A stretch of 64,000 bases of DNA from Tatumella terrea (lineage in GTDB: Bacteria; Pseudomonadota; Gammaproteobacteria; Enterobacterales; Enterobacteriaceae). A program made the position numbers and the translations under genes. The stretch covers positions 186,001 through 250,000 of the forward strand of contig NZ_BAAAFX010000010.1 of NCBI RefSeq assembly GCF_039523755.1, given 5' to 3'. Below are positions 18,101-27,688 of the stretch, piece after piece; positions within the stretch are counted from its first letter, which is position 1, and the number at the start of each line of letters is the position of its first letter. Under the pieces are notes generated by a model, which saw nothing but the letters and a program-made list of their open reading frames with translations, made no database searches and was not told the DNA's origin.

Positions 18101-21100
18101 TTACGCCGATGCCGCCCGTGCCGGAAAGGCCAGATTTTTTCTCGCTGTAGAAATGCGATTCCTGGTGCTCTGTGGCTGCCGCCAGAATATTCAGATCATT
18201 CCCTGCAGTCAGACTGACGTCCTGCGTACCCGCCACACTGCTGCCGGTGACCGTCAGGTCATGCCCGGCGCTCAGGCTGATACGCTCACCCTCCAGCTGG
18301 CTGCCCCCGACGGTCTGGTTGCTGAAACTGTCCCGCACTTCGGTGGTGGTTTTGGACATCAGGCCGCGGTTACCGGTGGCTTTAAAGTGCTGATCAAACG
18401 TTTCGGTATCGGTGCCGTGGCGGAGGCTGATGTCATCACCGGCCGTCAGGCTGAGCTGTTGCCCGGCGGATAATTTCCCGGCGGTCACATCGATATTCCT
18501 GCCGGCATCCATGCGGATATCCCCGCCACCGGCTACCTCACTGCCTGTCTGCTGACTGGCGGACTGGTGCAGCCAGTTTTCCCCCCACTGAAGGTTATCT
18601 GTGCTGCCGGTGGTCACCGTGTTCAGACTAATGTCCCGACCGGCGATAATCGACGTACTACCGCCATCCCCCTGGTGACTCACCTGCGCGGCGGTCAGGC
18701 TGACATCTCGACCGGCTTGTAATACCATCGCCCCCTCCGGATGCTGAACACTGAAACCGGCCACCCGGTCAATCGTGGTCCGGACAAAATCACCCCCGGC
18801 ACTTTCTGCGCTGCGCGTGGTGGTAAGGGCGTTAATGTCCCGCCCGGCAAGCAGAGAGAGGGTCTGGTTGCCCGAGAACAGGCCGCCCGTATTGCTGATA
18901 TCGGTACGGGCCTGCACCGCGACAGCATTCCCCTGAATCAGCCCGCCCTGTTGGATGATATTCTCCGCCAGCATTCGGGTATTTTGCTGAGCGGTGATCT
19001 GTCCGCTGTTGTTCAGGTCACCGCTCAGCGTCAGGCTGACGTTTTTACCGGCCAGCAGTGCGCCACTGCCGTCCAGGTCACCCGCCTGCAGCCGTGCATA
19101 CACCTGCGGCACCAGCACCTGCTGCGTACTGCCATCGGCAAGCTGAACGGTTTGCGTCACCAGCCAGACCATATTGCCGGTTATCAGCTTCATCTGCTCT
19201 GCGGACAGGGCAACGCCGGGGGTCAGATGATACTTCTGACCGAAGGTGATACCTTCGTTCATCAGCGCTTTGTATTGCTCTTCATCATTTTTCGCCCCCT
19301 GAAGATAGCGCTGTCCCGTCAGGGCAAGGATCTGCTCACGGATAAGCCGCTGTTCATAATAACCATCGCCCAGGCGTTTCAGCACATTGTCAGGATTGCG
19401 GGTGAAGGCATCCATCATGTAATCGGAACCCAGCCATTTTTTCTTGTCGGTAAAGCGCGGATCGGTTTCCACCAGAAACGGGCTGTTATTTTCAGGATGG
19501 GTGCGGAACAGGCTGTTATCCGGCAGGCGGGTGTCGGGACCGACCCCGCGGATCACGCTGCCCGGTGATTCTGTCGTCACCTCGAACGTTTTACCGGCGG
19601 GCAGGGGCACTGCACCCGGTACCCCGGGATTGACACTGTCTGCCCCGGGCAGGGGAGTCAGCCCATCTGCCTGCCGGAGTTCGCCGCTGATCTCGCTGCC
19701 CTGATGGTCAGTCACATTCAGGCCGCTGCCTTGCCCGTAGGTAAATTCCTCTACCGTACCGGGTTTCAGGGTAATGGCCTGAATAATCGCCGGGGGCCGA
19801 TAATCCGAGACATCCACCCTGGAGGAGTCAGTGCTGTCTTTGTTCTGATGGCGGTAGTAAAAAATGGCTTTACCGGCATCGGTTATCTCCCGGTGGCCTT
19901 CGGCGTCCACGTTATTGAGGGTACTTCCCTGCAGCGCCAGCGCGCCACCGGCGACAATCCGGCTCTTGTCATTGAGTACCTGCCCGGCATTGATGCTGAG
20001 GTTCCCCCCGGAGAGGATGTTCGCCGGGTCGCTCTCTTTGATCCGGTCTTCCGTAATGGTGCGGGTGTAAGCGAAATGGGTAAAGCGGTCCCCGTCGGTG
20101 GTGTTACAGATAACCCCTTCAATACAAAGCGTATTGACCTCATCCTGATAAATATAGATGGTGTAATCTTTATCGTTATAGCGAACGCCATTGTGCAGGC
20201 GTGAGACCTCGTACTCGGAAATCGCCTCCTGAGAAACCAGTACTTTTTCCAGCGTCAGGTGGTCGTTGATATTGTTGATGCCGGCAATGTTCAGGGTCAT
20301 ATCCCCGGCAGATTCGATCGTCGCACTGTGGTTATTCAGCACCGCAGCCTGGCCTGTCGCCTGTCCGTCGGCATTGAGGGCACCGCCGATGGCCATCTCC
20401 CCGCCGCTGTAGATCAGGGAATGATCGCGGTTATTAATGGTGGTGGCTCCGATATCCAGCCGTTGCCGCGCCGCGAGAGTGGCTGCCTGTCCCTCCTGCC
20501 CAAGGTTGTTGAGCGTACCGGCACCGATGGCCAGCACATCCCCGTAGAGTCGACCGCTGCCGGTATTACTGACGGTCTGTCCGTTGATCCGGGTGTAAAC
20601 CCCGTCAATCAGGCCATAGTTCGTCAGGCTCTGCTTTGCATTCAGTTGCGTGGTCCCGGCGTTGATTTCCGCCGCTGCATCATTGACGATATCGTTCGCC
20701 GTCAGCGTCAGGGCATTACCCGCCTGCATCAGTGACGCATTCGTCAGGTTCCCCCCGGTGGTCAGGTTAAGGTCACCACTTGCCTCAACGGTACCGGTAT
20801 TCATAAAGGTCTGCGTCAGGTTAAGTGTCAGGTCACCCAGCGAGAGCAGGTGACCGTCGCCGCTCAGGGTATCGGCGGTCATCGTCAGCTGCTTGCCCGC
20901 CTCAGCCTCACCGTCGCGGTTGATGATTTGCCGGGCCTGCGCGCTGAGGCTCTGTTGTGCACTCAGCAGACCGGCATGGTTATTCAGCACGTTGCTAAGC
21001 GTCAGCTCCATCGCATCGCGGGTCAGGATCTGCCCGTTGCTGTTATCCAGGTCGCCGGCCTTAAGGGTCAGTGTCTCCGCGCGGATCCCCAGCCCGTCCT

Positions 21101-24100
21101 CCCGGGTATTCTGATTAAGCACCTGCACGGCATTAAGGGTGACATTAACTACTCCCTGTATCAGCCCCGCACTATTATCCAGCACCGATTGCGCCACACT
21201 GAGCACCATATTCCCCAGTGAGCGGATGTGCCCCTGACGGTTATCGAGTGACGGAGGCATCAACTCCGGTGACGTCTGACCGGCAGGCAGGCCCGTCGGT
21301 GGGTTACCGGCTACGCCGGTGATAACGGTCATCGCTTCACCGGAGGCCAGTAATCCCTGCTGATTATCCACGGTCGCGGTAGTCAGCGTCATGTCACGGC
21401 TGCTAATGATGGTGCCTTGCGTATTTTCCAGCGCACCGGTATTCAGGGTCAGGTTCCCCTGGCTGATGATACCGCCAGTGTCACCGCTGCGTTGATTACT
21501 CAGTAATGCCCCGTGGGTATCAATCAGCAGATCCTTGGCACTGCGGATCAGGCCGCCGTCATTGTTTTGTATGCTCCGGCCGGAGAGCGAAAGGTGGCCC
21601 TGTGCTGAGAGCTGGCCATCGTTATTATTGAACAAAGAGGTTTGCAGGGAGGCCTCACCGCGACTCAGGATGTTACCGTTCCGGTTGTCCATCTCACCAC
21701 TATGAATAGCCAGTTCCCCGGTCGCAATCATCTGCCCGGCCGAGTGATTATCGACAGGCTGGTCACGGGTCGTCAGATCCAGATTTCCACCGGATTGCAG
21801 CAGGCCGCCCTGATTGTTCAGGGCACCGCTGTTCAGAGACAACGCCTGTTGGATCAGCCATTTTCCGGCCTGATTGTTAACAGCCCCGCTGGTGGCGGTC
21901 AGTGATTTCGCCGCAATAAGGCCGTTATGGTTATCGATATCTCCGGTGATGAGTTTTATGCTGCCGTCACTGATAATACCCCCCTGATCCCCGCTGTCAG
22001 CATTGAGCAGGGCGTGGCCCCGGCTGTTAAGCGTTAATGCTGCGCCTGACTGGATCAGGCCGCCGCGGTTATCCACCTCATCACTCAGTGAGGTTAACTC
22101 TCTCCCGGCGGCGATAATACCGGCACGGTTATTCAGTTCTCCGCCGGGGAGCAGTTGCAGAGTCGTGTTACCGGTGGCGATCAGTTGTCCCTGCCGGTTA
22201 TCCAGTGCTGCCGCGGTCAGCGACAGAGCGCCTTTTGAAAACACTTCACCATGCTGGTTATCGAACCGGCCGGTGATCTCCAGGCGCATCAGCCCGTTAC
22301 CGCTTTGTATCATCCGGCCTGAATGGTGTGATAGCGCATCGGTACTGAGCGTAATCCCCGCCGCCTGTGTCAGCGCGTTATCCAGGCCGAGTACCGACCC
22401 GCTCAGACTCAATGCCCCGTTACTGATGATCTTCCCATGTTCGCCGTCTGTCCGGCCGGTGGTGATCATCAGCTGGCCGTCTCCGGCATGTAAAATCGTC
22501 CCCTGCTGATTGTTCAGCGTCCCGCTGGTTAAGGTCAGGTTGCGGCTGTTAGTGGCGAGGTTGCCCTCGCGGTTATCAATGCCTCCGGCATGTATCAGTT
22601 GCAGATCCCCGGTTCCCGTTTGCTGCACAGTCCCTTTCCGGTTGGATAGCCGGTTGGCTGTCAGGTGAAGCTGACCGGCGGCGAGCGTACCACCGTCGTT
22701 GTTAAGCGTTCCCCGGGTGCTGGCCGTCAGCTGATGGGTGGCGGAAAGACGGGCGTCAGTGGTAAGGATATCCCCCTCACTGGCCTGCAATAACAGGCTG
22801 TCGCCATAGGTCTGACTGCCTGCGATATCGAGTGACGTGGCACTGGCGGTCAGTTTGCCGGCAGCCATATTCTGTCCGCTGGCCTGTAATTTGCCGTGGC
22901 TGGTCAGCGTTAACTCTCCGGAAGAACCCAGGGTACCGTCACCGGCGATCCCGGCGGCGAGTACGCTTTTCTTCCCGCTGTGGATCCCGGCCGCCACAAT
23001 GCGGGTATCCGCCCCTGCGGCGATAATACCGGTATTACTGAGGCTGGCCTGACTGGTGATGTCCGTCCGGCCTGCGGCATAGACGGTTCCCTGATTCGTC
23101 AGCGTCGCCGATGATGCCAGTTGCACATTCCGGGACGCGTTGATGGAGCCGCTGTTGGTCAGGGTGCCATCGGCATTGACGACAACATCACCGGCTGCCG
23201 CACCCAGTGCCCCCGCATTATGCACACCCACGCCCGATTCGGTGCCCAGCAGGCGAATTTTTTGGGCATACATCCCGCCCAGTTGTGAAACATCCACCGC
23301 CAGCAGTGGCCGGAGGCTGCCGTCATCGGTTTTTTTATCAATGCGCTGGTGTGCGGTATCGACCTGATTACGCCCGGTCGTCACGTTCAGTGCCTTCGCC
23401 CAAATCCCGGCGTTCACCTTTACGGCACGGGAGATCAGGTCGGTGCTGTCCTGACGGCTGCTGTCCAGCCCGTAGCCCTGAATAACAATCTCGCCCCGGT
23501 TAACGTCATACCCCGTCAGCTGCCCTTTCTCCATCAGCACCTGACCGGTGGTCAGGGTGGCGCGGTTAGCGTTAATAAAGCCGCACCCGTCACAGGTGAT
23601 CCCCGCAGGGTTGGCGATAACCACCTGCGCCTTACGCCCGGCGACTTCAATAAACCCGTTGAGCTGACTGGGGTCGCGCGCATTCACTTCGTTGAGGATG
23701 ATCTTCGCTTCGGCTTTTGCCAGCCACGGATTGCCGTTAACCATGCCGGCTATTTGCGTTTGGGTGCTGGCGTGTGAGTTATTGAGCACCACGCCTTTAT
23801 TGTCCACATCGAACTGACGATAAACGTTGCGTGAGACACCGCCTGCACCCGGGGTCTGTATATTGACCTGCGGTGTGCCGTTAGCGGTGTTGATAATGGT
23901 CGGCTGCTGACTGCCCGGGGCACGGCCATCCGCGACGATCCCCGCCTGAACGGGCTGGACCGCCCCCTGAGCCAGCAGCAAGGCAAAACACAGGCGGTGC
24001 AGTTTTGCTGTTACCTGCCTGAGGACAGGACGGGGGCGGGGGGAAGGCGACGACGTTCCTGCACGGCCTGAACCTGCAATATCCGGCACAACCATCAGCA

Positions 24101-24146
24101 AACCGCGTGCTTTGTTGAAAACAATACGGTAGAGATTCTTATTCAT
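15165..24146 (-). CDS. cdiA: Contact-dependent growth inhibition effector CdiA
   Basis: A 2993-residue TpsA filamentous protein. It starts with an extended signal peptide (MNKNLYRIVFNKARGLL, cleavage after VQAG about residue 69), then the two-partner secretion/haemagglutination domain (NPAGITCDGCGFINANRATL about 180-200). FHA-1 repeats follow to about 1280, a variable likely receptor-binding stretch with cysteine pairs (about 1290-1400), a conserved region (about 1560-1680), and FHA-2 repeats to about 2400. The pretoxin VENN motif is at residues 2715-2718 and leaves a 275-residue toxin. The last 150 residues are Gly/Ala/Ser-rich and hydrophobic, with no nuclease motif, suggesting a membrane-active toxin. 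AAGGA precedes the start. It is fourth in the operon cdiB, acyltransferase, ail-like, cdiA, cdiI. Confidence 0.93.
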   Translation of the reverse strand: MNKNLYRIVFNKARGLLMVVPDIAGSGRAGTSSPSPRPRPVLRQVTAKLHRLCFALLLAQGAVQPVQAGIVADGRAPGSQQPTIINTANGTPQVNIQTPGAGGVSRNVYRQFDVDNKGVVLNNSHASTQTQIAGMVNGNPWLAKAEAKIILNEVNARDPSQLNGFIEVAGRKAQVVIANPAGITCDGCGFINANRATLTTGQVLMEKGQLTGYDVNRGEIVIQGYGLDSSRQDSTDLISRAVKVNAGIWAKALNVTTGRNQVDTAHQRIDKKTDDGSLRPLLAVDVSQLGGMYAQKIRLLGTESGVGVHNAGALGAAAGDVVVNADGTLTNSGSINASRNVQLASSATLTNQGTVYAAGRTDITSQASLSNTGIIAAGADTRIVAAGIHSGKKSVLAAGIAGDGTLGSSGELTLTSHGKLQASGQNMAAGKLTASATSLDIAGSQTYGDSLLLQASEGDILTTDARLSATHQLTASTRGTLNNDGGTLAAGQLHLTANRLSNRKGTVQQTGTGDLQLIHAGGIDNREGNLATNSRNLTLTSGTLNNQQGTILHAGDGQLMITTGRTDGEHGKIISNGALSLSGSVLGLDNALTQAAGITLSTDALSHHSGRMIQSGNGLMRLEITGRFDNQHGEVFSKGALSLTAAALDNRQGQLIATGNTTLQLLPGGELNNRAGIIAAGRELTSLSDEVDNRGGLIQSGAALTLNSRGHALLNADSGDQGGIISDGSIKLITGDIDNHNGLIAAKSLTATSGAVNNQAGKWLIQQALSLNSGALNNQGGLLQSGGNLDLTTRDQPVDNHSAGQMIATGELAIHSGEMDNRNGNILSRGEASLQTSLFNNNDGQLSAQGHLSLSGRSIQNNDGGLIRSAKDLLIDTHGALLSNQRSGDTGGIISQGNLTLNTGALENTQGTIISSRDMTLTTATVDNQQGLLASGEAMTVITGVAGNPPTGLPAGQTSPELMPPSLDNRQGHIRSLGNMVLSVAQSVLDNSAGLIQGVVNVTLNAVQVLNQNTREDGLGIRAETLTLKAGDLDNSNGQILTRDAMELTLSNVLNNHAGLLSAQQSLSAQARQIINRDGEAEAGKQLTMTADTLSGDGHLLSLGDLTLNLTQTFMNTGTVEASGDLNLTTGGNLTNASLMQAGNALTLTANDIVNDAAAEINAGTTQLNAKQSLTNYGLIDGVYTRINGQTVSNTGSGRLYGDVLAIGAGTLNNLGQEGQAATLAARQRLDIGATTINNRDHSLIYSGGEMAIGGALNADGQATGQAAVLNNHSATIESAGDMTLNIAGINNINDHLTLEKVLVSQEAISEYEVSRLHNGVRYNDKDYTIYIYQDEVNTLCIEGVICNTTDGDRFTHFAYTRTITEDRIKESDPANILSGGNLSINAGQVLNDKSRIVAGGALALQGSTLNNVDAEGHREITDAGKAIFYYRHQNKDSTDSSRVDVSDYRPPAIIQAITLKPGTVEEFTYGQGSGLNVTDHQGSEISGELRQADGLTPLPGADSVNPGVPGAVPLPAGKTFEVTTESPGSVIRGVGPDTRLPDNSLFRTHPENNSPFLVETDPRFTDKKKWLGSDYMMDAFTRNPDNVLKRLGDGYYEQRLIREQILALTGQRYLQGAKNDEEQYKALMNEGITFGQKYHLTPGVALSAEQMKLITGNMVWLVTQTVQLADGSTQQVLVPQVYARLQAGDLDGSGALLAGKNVSLTLSGDLNNSGQITAQQNTRMLAENIIQQGGLIQGNAVAVQARTDISNTGGLFSGNQTLSLLAGRDINALTTTRSAESAGGDFVRTTIDRVAGFSVQHPEGAMVLQAGRDVSLTAAQVSHQGDGGSTSIIAGRDISLNTVTTGSTDNLQWGENWLHQSASQQTGSEVAGGGDIRMDAGRNIDVTAGKLSAGQQLSLTAGDDISLRHGTDTETFDQHFKATGNRGLMSKTTTEVRDSFSNQTVGGSQLEGERISLSAGHDLTVTGSSVAGTQDVSLTAGNDLNILAAATEHQESHFYSEKKSGLSGTGGIGVSLGTRSLKTTDDGNTLSSTGSTVGSTRGSVTLTAGNGLTTQGSDVLAASDVSLTGKHVSLLAADHQSSQTHTTEQKQSGLTLALSGTVGSAINTAVSAASETGTESSGRLAVLQGMKAALSGVQAAQAVSLADATGSRPGSMAGVNLSYGRQSSTSTQTSTQNRSQGSTLTAGNNLTINATGTDINVQGSRLQAGKDMNLGAARDVNLFSALESQTLEGKNESHGTSVGVGIDAGQGGIGLSLNASVNKGKGSESGNGTRHNETVINAGNQLTLRSGRDTTLTGAQIGGEKVTLDAGRHLTLTSEQDTDNYDSKQQNASAGGSVSTNGPAISVNLSRDNMHSTYQSVQEQTGIFAGKGGFAVTVGDHTQLNGAVIGSTADASRNSLDTGTLGFTDIKNSADYSVEHQSVGVSTGGSVGGQFAGNLANGLLTGVNSRGNDSSTTRSAVSEGTLTLRNKEHQTQDTEELSRDVAHASQTLSPIFDKEKEQNRLKEAQLIGEIGNQAADIARTQGQIAGEKAKKDPVALQAAREQLAGQGNLSPTEKQIADQAFNTAMSSYGTGSALQQGIQAATAAVQGLAGGNIGQAVSGAASPYLAEQIHKLTDGNPQAQAIAHAVVGAVTSYAAGNNALAGAAGAVSGELMAKQVMAQLYPGKTTSELTETEKQTISALGTLAAGLAGGLTGNSTSDAVSGAQTGKNAVENNFLGTTSSDKLDKAVEKIKNGDKTLATANELIKLENADKRSDALVDKFTRDPSQMSSAEQAELAGYLRVYAAEMEKEYGPAVSQELVKGLLSGQDYVKRNPDSEAMSKAQTIMNTWGYHKSNASIGDAPLMFGSSVLGTTIKEGMALNAAIGAGVNAGVQLTGNDPFSYVDVIMAGITSAATTGKGIGTSAAINMGGAAIGSGIKGEDPTGSAIASGAGSIFGGTVGKVATEQLKPVIKEGSAEIIGAVTGGTVSEITGKNVQDALKKTGKKNGKN

Positions 24147-24189
24147 GACAGCATCCTTGCTATAAAATAACTGTGTGCAGCGTACTGAC

Positions 24190-24246
24190 TATTTTCTTAT
24201 TCCCTGATACCGCCAGCGCAGGGTGTTGCCAGGGAATAAGAAAATA
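24190..24246. repeat. 17-bp perfect inverted repeat between ail-like gene and cdiA
   Basis: TATTTTCTTATTCCCTG (24190-24206) and its exact complement (24230-24246) flank a 23-base loop. It fills most of the 137-bp gap between two genes of one operon. On the minus strand it could form a stable hairpin that limits read-through into cdiA or protects the upstream mRNA. Confidence 0.8.
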
Positions 24247-24283
24247 CAACGCAGCATCCCGGCATCCACCGGGATGCCTCAGG

Positions 24284-24859
24284 TCAGAAGCGGTAGCCTA
24301 TGCCGATATTGAAACCGTTAATGGCATGGGTTTTATAATCGTCATTGATGCTGGTACCTTCGTAGCCAATATCAATCGCAACGTTGTTAACCGGGTTAAT
24401 CTGTATGCCAGCCCCATACATAAAGGCGGCTTTAGTCCTCCGGCCATATTCTGTGCCCATATCACGGTAAGAACCGGATTCATAATTCAGCCAGGAAGAG
24501 GAGTATTTGGCCCGGTCGACATTGATACCCAGCAGGCCATAAACACTCACCAGCGGGTTAAACCGGTAAGCAGGGCCGGCAGACAGCGAAAAGTAATTAA
24601 TATCCGCTTTGTTATGAATAATATCTTTGGACCCGCCGGGAGAATATTCAGCCTTGCTGGTCATATAAGTAAATGAGCCGATAACACTCAGCGGTGAATT
24701 CCACTCATAGCGGTATTTTATATTCACCCCGTTCATGCCTTTTGCATCCTGTATTTTACTGTGCGCATAACCCAGAGATACGGTCTGCTCATTTGCCAGC
24801 ACTGGCATACTCAGGCCCAGACAGGCAGCGAGTAAGGAAGCCGTTAATAATACTTTCAT
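24284..24859 (-). CDS. Ail/OmpX/PagC-family outer membrane protein
   Basis: 191 residues with a signal peptide (MKVLLTASLLAACLGLSMPVLA) and an eight-stranded beta-barrel pattern: TVSLGYAHSK, GVNIKYRYEW, SVIGSFTY, YFSLSAGPAYRF, VYGLLGINVDR, and a final NGFNIGIGYRF with terminal Phe, all typical of Ail/Lom/OmpX. Members can mediate adhesion and complement resistance. AAAGGA precedes its start and it lies 25 bases after the acyltransferase gene, inside the cdi operon, an unusual place. Its role there is unknown; it could alter surface contact or serve as an adhesin expressed with CdiA. Confidence 0.88.
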   Translation of the reverse strand: MKVLLTASLLAACLGLSMPVLANEQTVSLGYAHSKIQDAKGMNGVNIKYRYEWNSPLSVIGSFTYMTSKAEYSPGGSKDIIHNKADINYFSLSAGPAYRFNPLVSVYGLLGINVDRAKYSSSWLNYESGSYRDMGTEYGRRTKAAFMYGAGIQINPVNNVAIDIGYEGTSINDDYKTHAINGFNIGIGYRF

Positions 24860-24884
24860 CGTTAAGTCCTTTTATTGTGGAGGG

Positions 24885-25475
24885 TTAGTCCCGGGTGACG
24901 GCCTTGTCAGGCTGAAACCCGCGGGTAAGGTATTCCCGTTGACCGTTCGGGAATTCAGGAAGAGGAACCATTAACGGGTTCGCCTCACGCCAGGCGATGG
25001 CCTGCTGGTGGCTGACCTGGTCTCCTTTAAAATTGATCACCCGCGGGCCTTTTTCGGCTCCGCGGTGATAAAGCGCGCGTGCGCAACGTTCAGGAAAAAG
25101 TGTCCGGCCGAACAGATCGCGCATGGACAGGGTATCGCCAAAAGGGGCTATCCAGTCGCGGATCCACATTCTTTCGCCACTGGCCCAGTCCCGCTCCTGC
25201 ACCATGATCGCCGGTTGTGACAGATAGCGCCGTTCGGCGATATCGTCCAGCCACATCCAGCTCATAAACACCCGTGGGGTTGTGCCGCGACTGACCAGTA
25301 CATACTGCTGGCGGTTAATTATCGGCAGCAGCACCGTCGGCAGTGCATGGATCGGCAGATCCCGATGCTGCGGTGAGTGCATCCACAGCCAGACGGCAGC
25401 GCCGAAAGCTTCTGCCTCGCTCATTTCCCCGCCGATGATCATTGGTGAATGCACATCATAAGGACCGGTCTTCAT
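24885..25475 (-). CDS. HlyC/RtxC-type toxin-activating lysine acyltransferase (CdiC-like)
   Basis: 196 residues with the acyltransferase signature: AAVWLWMHSPQHRDLPI at 26-42, containing the likely catalytic His37, then LLPIINRQQYVLVSRG and TPRVFMSWMWLDD with the conserved SWxxLD stretch. In RTX systems this family moves a fatty acyl group from acyl-ACP to lysines of the toxin. In CDI and related two-partner loci a homologue (CdiC/HlyC-like) occurs next to cdiB. Its target here is inferred to be CdiA or the neighbouring barrel protein. The gene follows cdiB by 9 bases and has GAGAGG before its start. Confidence 0.85.
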   Translation of the reverse strand: MKTGPYDVHSPMIIGGEMSEAEAFGAAVWLWMHSPQHRDLPIHALPTVLLPIINRQQYVLVSRGTTPRVFMSWMWLDDIAERRYLSQPAIMVQERDWASGERMWIRDWIAPFGDTLSMRDLFGRTLFPERCARALYHRGAEKGPRVINFKGDQVSHQQAIAWREANPLMVPLPEFPNGQREYLTRGFQPDKAVTRD

Positions 25476-25484
25476 CTCTGCCTC

Positions 25485-27227
25485 TCAGTACTGCCAGTTA
25501 AGGTTAAAACCGAGCGATACCGGGCTGGTTTTGAAACCTTCAGGTTTGGAGAACGGCACGGCGGCAAACAGGTCATAACCGGTGTTAAATGCCGAACCGC
25601 GGATACCGAGGGTGCCCCCGGCCAGATGGTTACCCACCAGATTTTGCGTGCCATTGCCCCCCGTTTCACCGTAATCAACGCCCAGATAGAGTTCCTGCAG
25701 CGGGACCGGCGTCAGCCAGGCGATTTCATTGCGCACGAACCAGCCGCGATCGGCATTCAGCGAACGCTCACCGTCAAAGCCGCGCACTGTCCAGCGGTTG
25801 CCGATAGCAAACTGATCCTGTGGCGTCAGCGGGGTGGTGCTGAACTGGCGCTGGTATTGCAGGTTATAACGGAGTTTCTGCTTCGCCAGTGTGAAGGGGA
25901 GATCGAGCTGAGACGATATGCGGATAATTTTGCTCAGTGCCGTGGCATCCCCGAAATTTTCTTCCGGGGCAGGCAGGGCACCGAACCAGCGGGTGCCTCG
26001 CTGATAACTGATACCTGCATCCAGCGTGGCCTGAGCAATATAATGGCGATGTTGCAGCCCGATACGCCAGGCGGCGGTGTGCCGCCGCTGCACTTCAACT
26101 TCCGTATCGTTGATATAGTTTTTCGATTCGCGGGCCAGCACATCGTAAGTCAGGGTGGTTTTCTGACTGCCGTTACGATGCAGAACACGGCTGACCCGGA
26201 AATCGATATTGCTGCTTTTTCCACTGTAACGGTAATCACTGTTCAGGCCGGCGACCGTCTGGTGATAGCGATAACGGTTGACGGTGATGCCCGACATCCA
26301 GTAACCGGCAGGGACCGAATAGTGGCCGGTGATATTCCCCGAGCCTTTTCCGTGTTGATTGTCCAGGCTGCTGCTGGCGGAAATATAGGCTAAATCGCTG
26401 AGCGAAAAAGGGTTATCCAGAAACAGTGTCAGGCCCCCCTGATAACGGCCGGTGCTACGGGTTCCGGAGTCATCCAGCGAAGCGGCAACCCGCCACAGAC
26501 GCCGTTGCTGCCAGTGCAGGGCAATATCACTCTCACCTGGCTGACCGCCAGGCAGGATTTCCATGCTGGCCTGCACCGAAGGCAACCGCTGTAAATTCTC
26601 CAGCCCCTGTTCGATGTCGCGCAGATCCAGAAGAGTACCGTTGCGGACGGGGAACGCGTTATACAGCGTAACGTAGTGGCCACTGTCCGGTGTCAGAGTG
26701 AGCTGGCGGATATCCCCCGGGATCACTCTCAGCTTCAGTTCGCCGCCGGTGAGATCCTGCGGCGGGGCCAGCACGCGGGTCGTGATATAGCCGTGATCCA
26801 CCAGACGGTTTTGCAATGTGCTCATCAGCAGGTTGATGCCTTTTGCGCCCAGACAGTGGCCGATCGCCTGGTGGCTGAGACGTTGCAACGGTAACCAGTG
26901 CGGCAGGGTATCAGTGCCCGAAAGAGTGACCCGGGAAAGAGTAAAACACGGGGTTTCCTGCGGAAAAATTATCCGCCCGTGACGGCCGGAAGACGGAGAC
27001 AGGCGAACATCGGGGATCGTCGGGGTCAGACGTTGCTCTAATGCCCGCTGTTGCTCCTGCTGATGGATCCACTGTCTGTCACCCGTGTTCAATGCCGGCG
27101 ATGACCCGGGGACGGGCGGCTGAAGAACCGGTGCGGGTAATACCGGCAAGGCCAGTAACGGCAGCGGTAAGAGGATCAGCAGAATAAGATAAGTGCGGCA
27201 TCGTGCCGCATTTGGCGTAAAAATCAT
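25485..27227 (-). CDS. cdiB: Two-partner secretion outer-membrane transporter CdiB
   Basis: 580-residue TpsB/Omp85-family protein. A signal peptide rich in Leu/Pro is followed by a plug-helix stretch (QQEQQRALEQRL), POTRA domains (CFTLSRVTLSGTD and GGELKLRVIPGDI, about residues 90-185), then a 16-strand barrel with the conserved VRGF motif (NRWTVRGFDGERS near 465) that forms the tip of loop 6, and a terminal LNWQY strand. It exports CdiA. AAGGA precedes the ATG by 6 bases. As first gene of the operon its promoter must lie in 27228-27400. Confidence 0.93.
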   Translation of the reverse strand: MIFTPNAARCRTYLILLILLPLPLLALPVLPAPVLQPPVPGSSPALNTGDRQWIHQQEQQRALEQRLTPTIPDVRLSPSSGRHGRIIFPQETPCFTLSRVTLSGTDTLPHWLPLQRLSHQAIGHCLGAKGINLLMSTLQNRLVDHGYITTRVLAPPQDLTGGELKLRVIPGDIRQLTLTPDSGHYVTLYNAFPVRNGTLLDLRDIEQGLENLQRLPSVQASMEILPGGQPGESDIALHWQQRRLWRVAASLDDSGTRSTGRYQGGLTLFLDNPFSLSDLAYISASSSLDNQHGKGSGNITGHYSVPAGYWMSGITVNRYRYHQTVAGLNSDYRYSGKSSNIDFRVSRVLHRNGSQKTTLTYDVLARESKNYINDTEVEVQRRHTAAWRIGLQHRHYIAQATLDAGISYQRGTRWFGALPAPEENFGDATALSKIIRISSQLDLPFTLAKQKLRYNLQYQRQFSTTPLTPQDQFAIGNRWTVRGFDGERSLNADRGWFVRNEIAWLTPVPLQELYLGVDYGETGGNGTQNLVGNHLAGGTLGIRGSAFNTGYDLFAAVPFSKPEGFKTSPVSLGFNLNWQY

Positions 27228-27688
27228 GACATATCCTTGTCAATGAAGCGTAAATATCCATTTATGCTTTAAATACATTCATAAAATGACACTTATTGTA
27301 CGGGTTGGCAATGAACTGTTTATTAAATATACATGCCATGTCGCAAATCAGACGAAATATCCCGGTACTGTCACAGTTTTTCCGCAGGACAGAAAAGGTA
27401 ATTATTTCATCCGGCAGTGAGCACCGGTTTCCTGCCGCCGGACGTCTCGCCTGAAACATACCTTGTGCTGTTCAGGCCCCGGGGTAAGCACTCTGCGCAT
27501 CTGTTCAGGCAGAAACCCTGGCTCTGTATTTCGTCATCGCTCTGTTTTGCCGTTTCTCATCACGGCTTATCGTGCGTATGGGTTCACAGATTTGTGATAA
27601 GTACCGTGGCGGGGATGTTAAATGCCAGGTTGTATGATATTTAATCACCGGAAGGGTTTTTCGATGGGTGAAAGAAGGATTTCTATCT
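27228..27688. other. Divergent promoter region between cdiB and the metallopeptidase gene
   Basis: The cdiB-proximal 150 bases are AT-rich (27245-27345) and probably hold the cdi promoter. The remaining part has no credible ORF. No operator or riboswitch was recognised. Confidence 0.4.

Noticed and set aside
15880..23985. Many plus-strand frames of 60-275 codons within cdiA
   Set aside because: They are antisense shadows of a repetitive GC-rich gene, with no starts or families.
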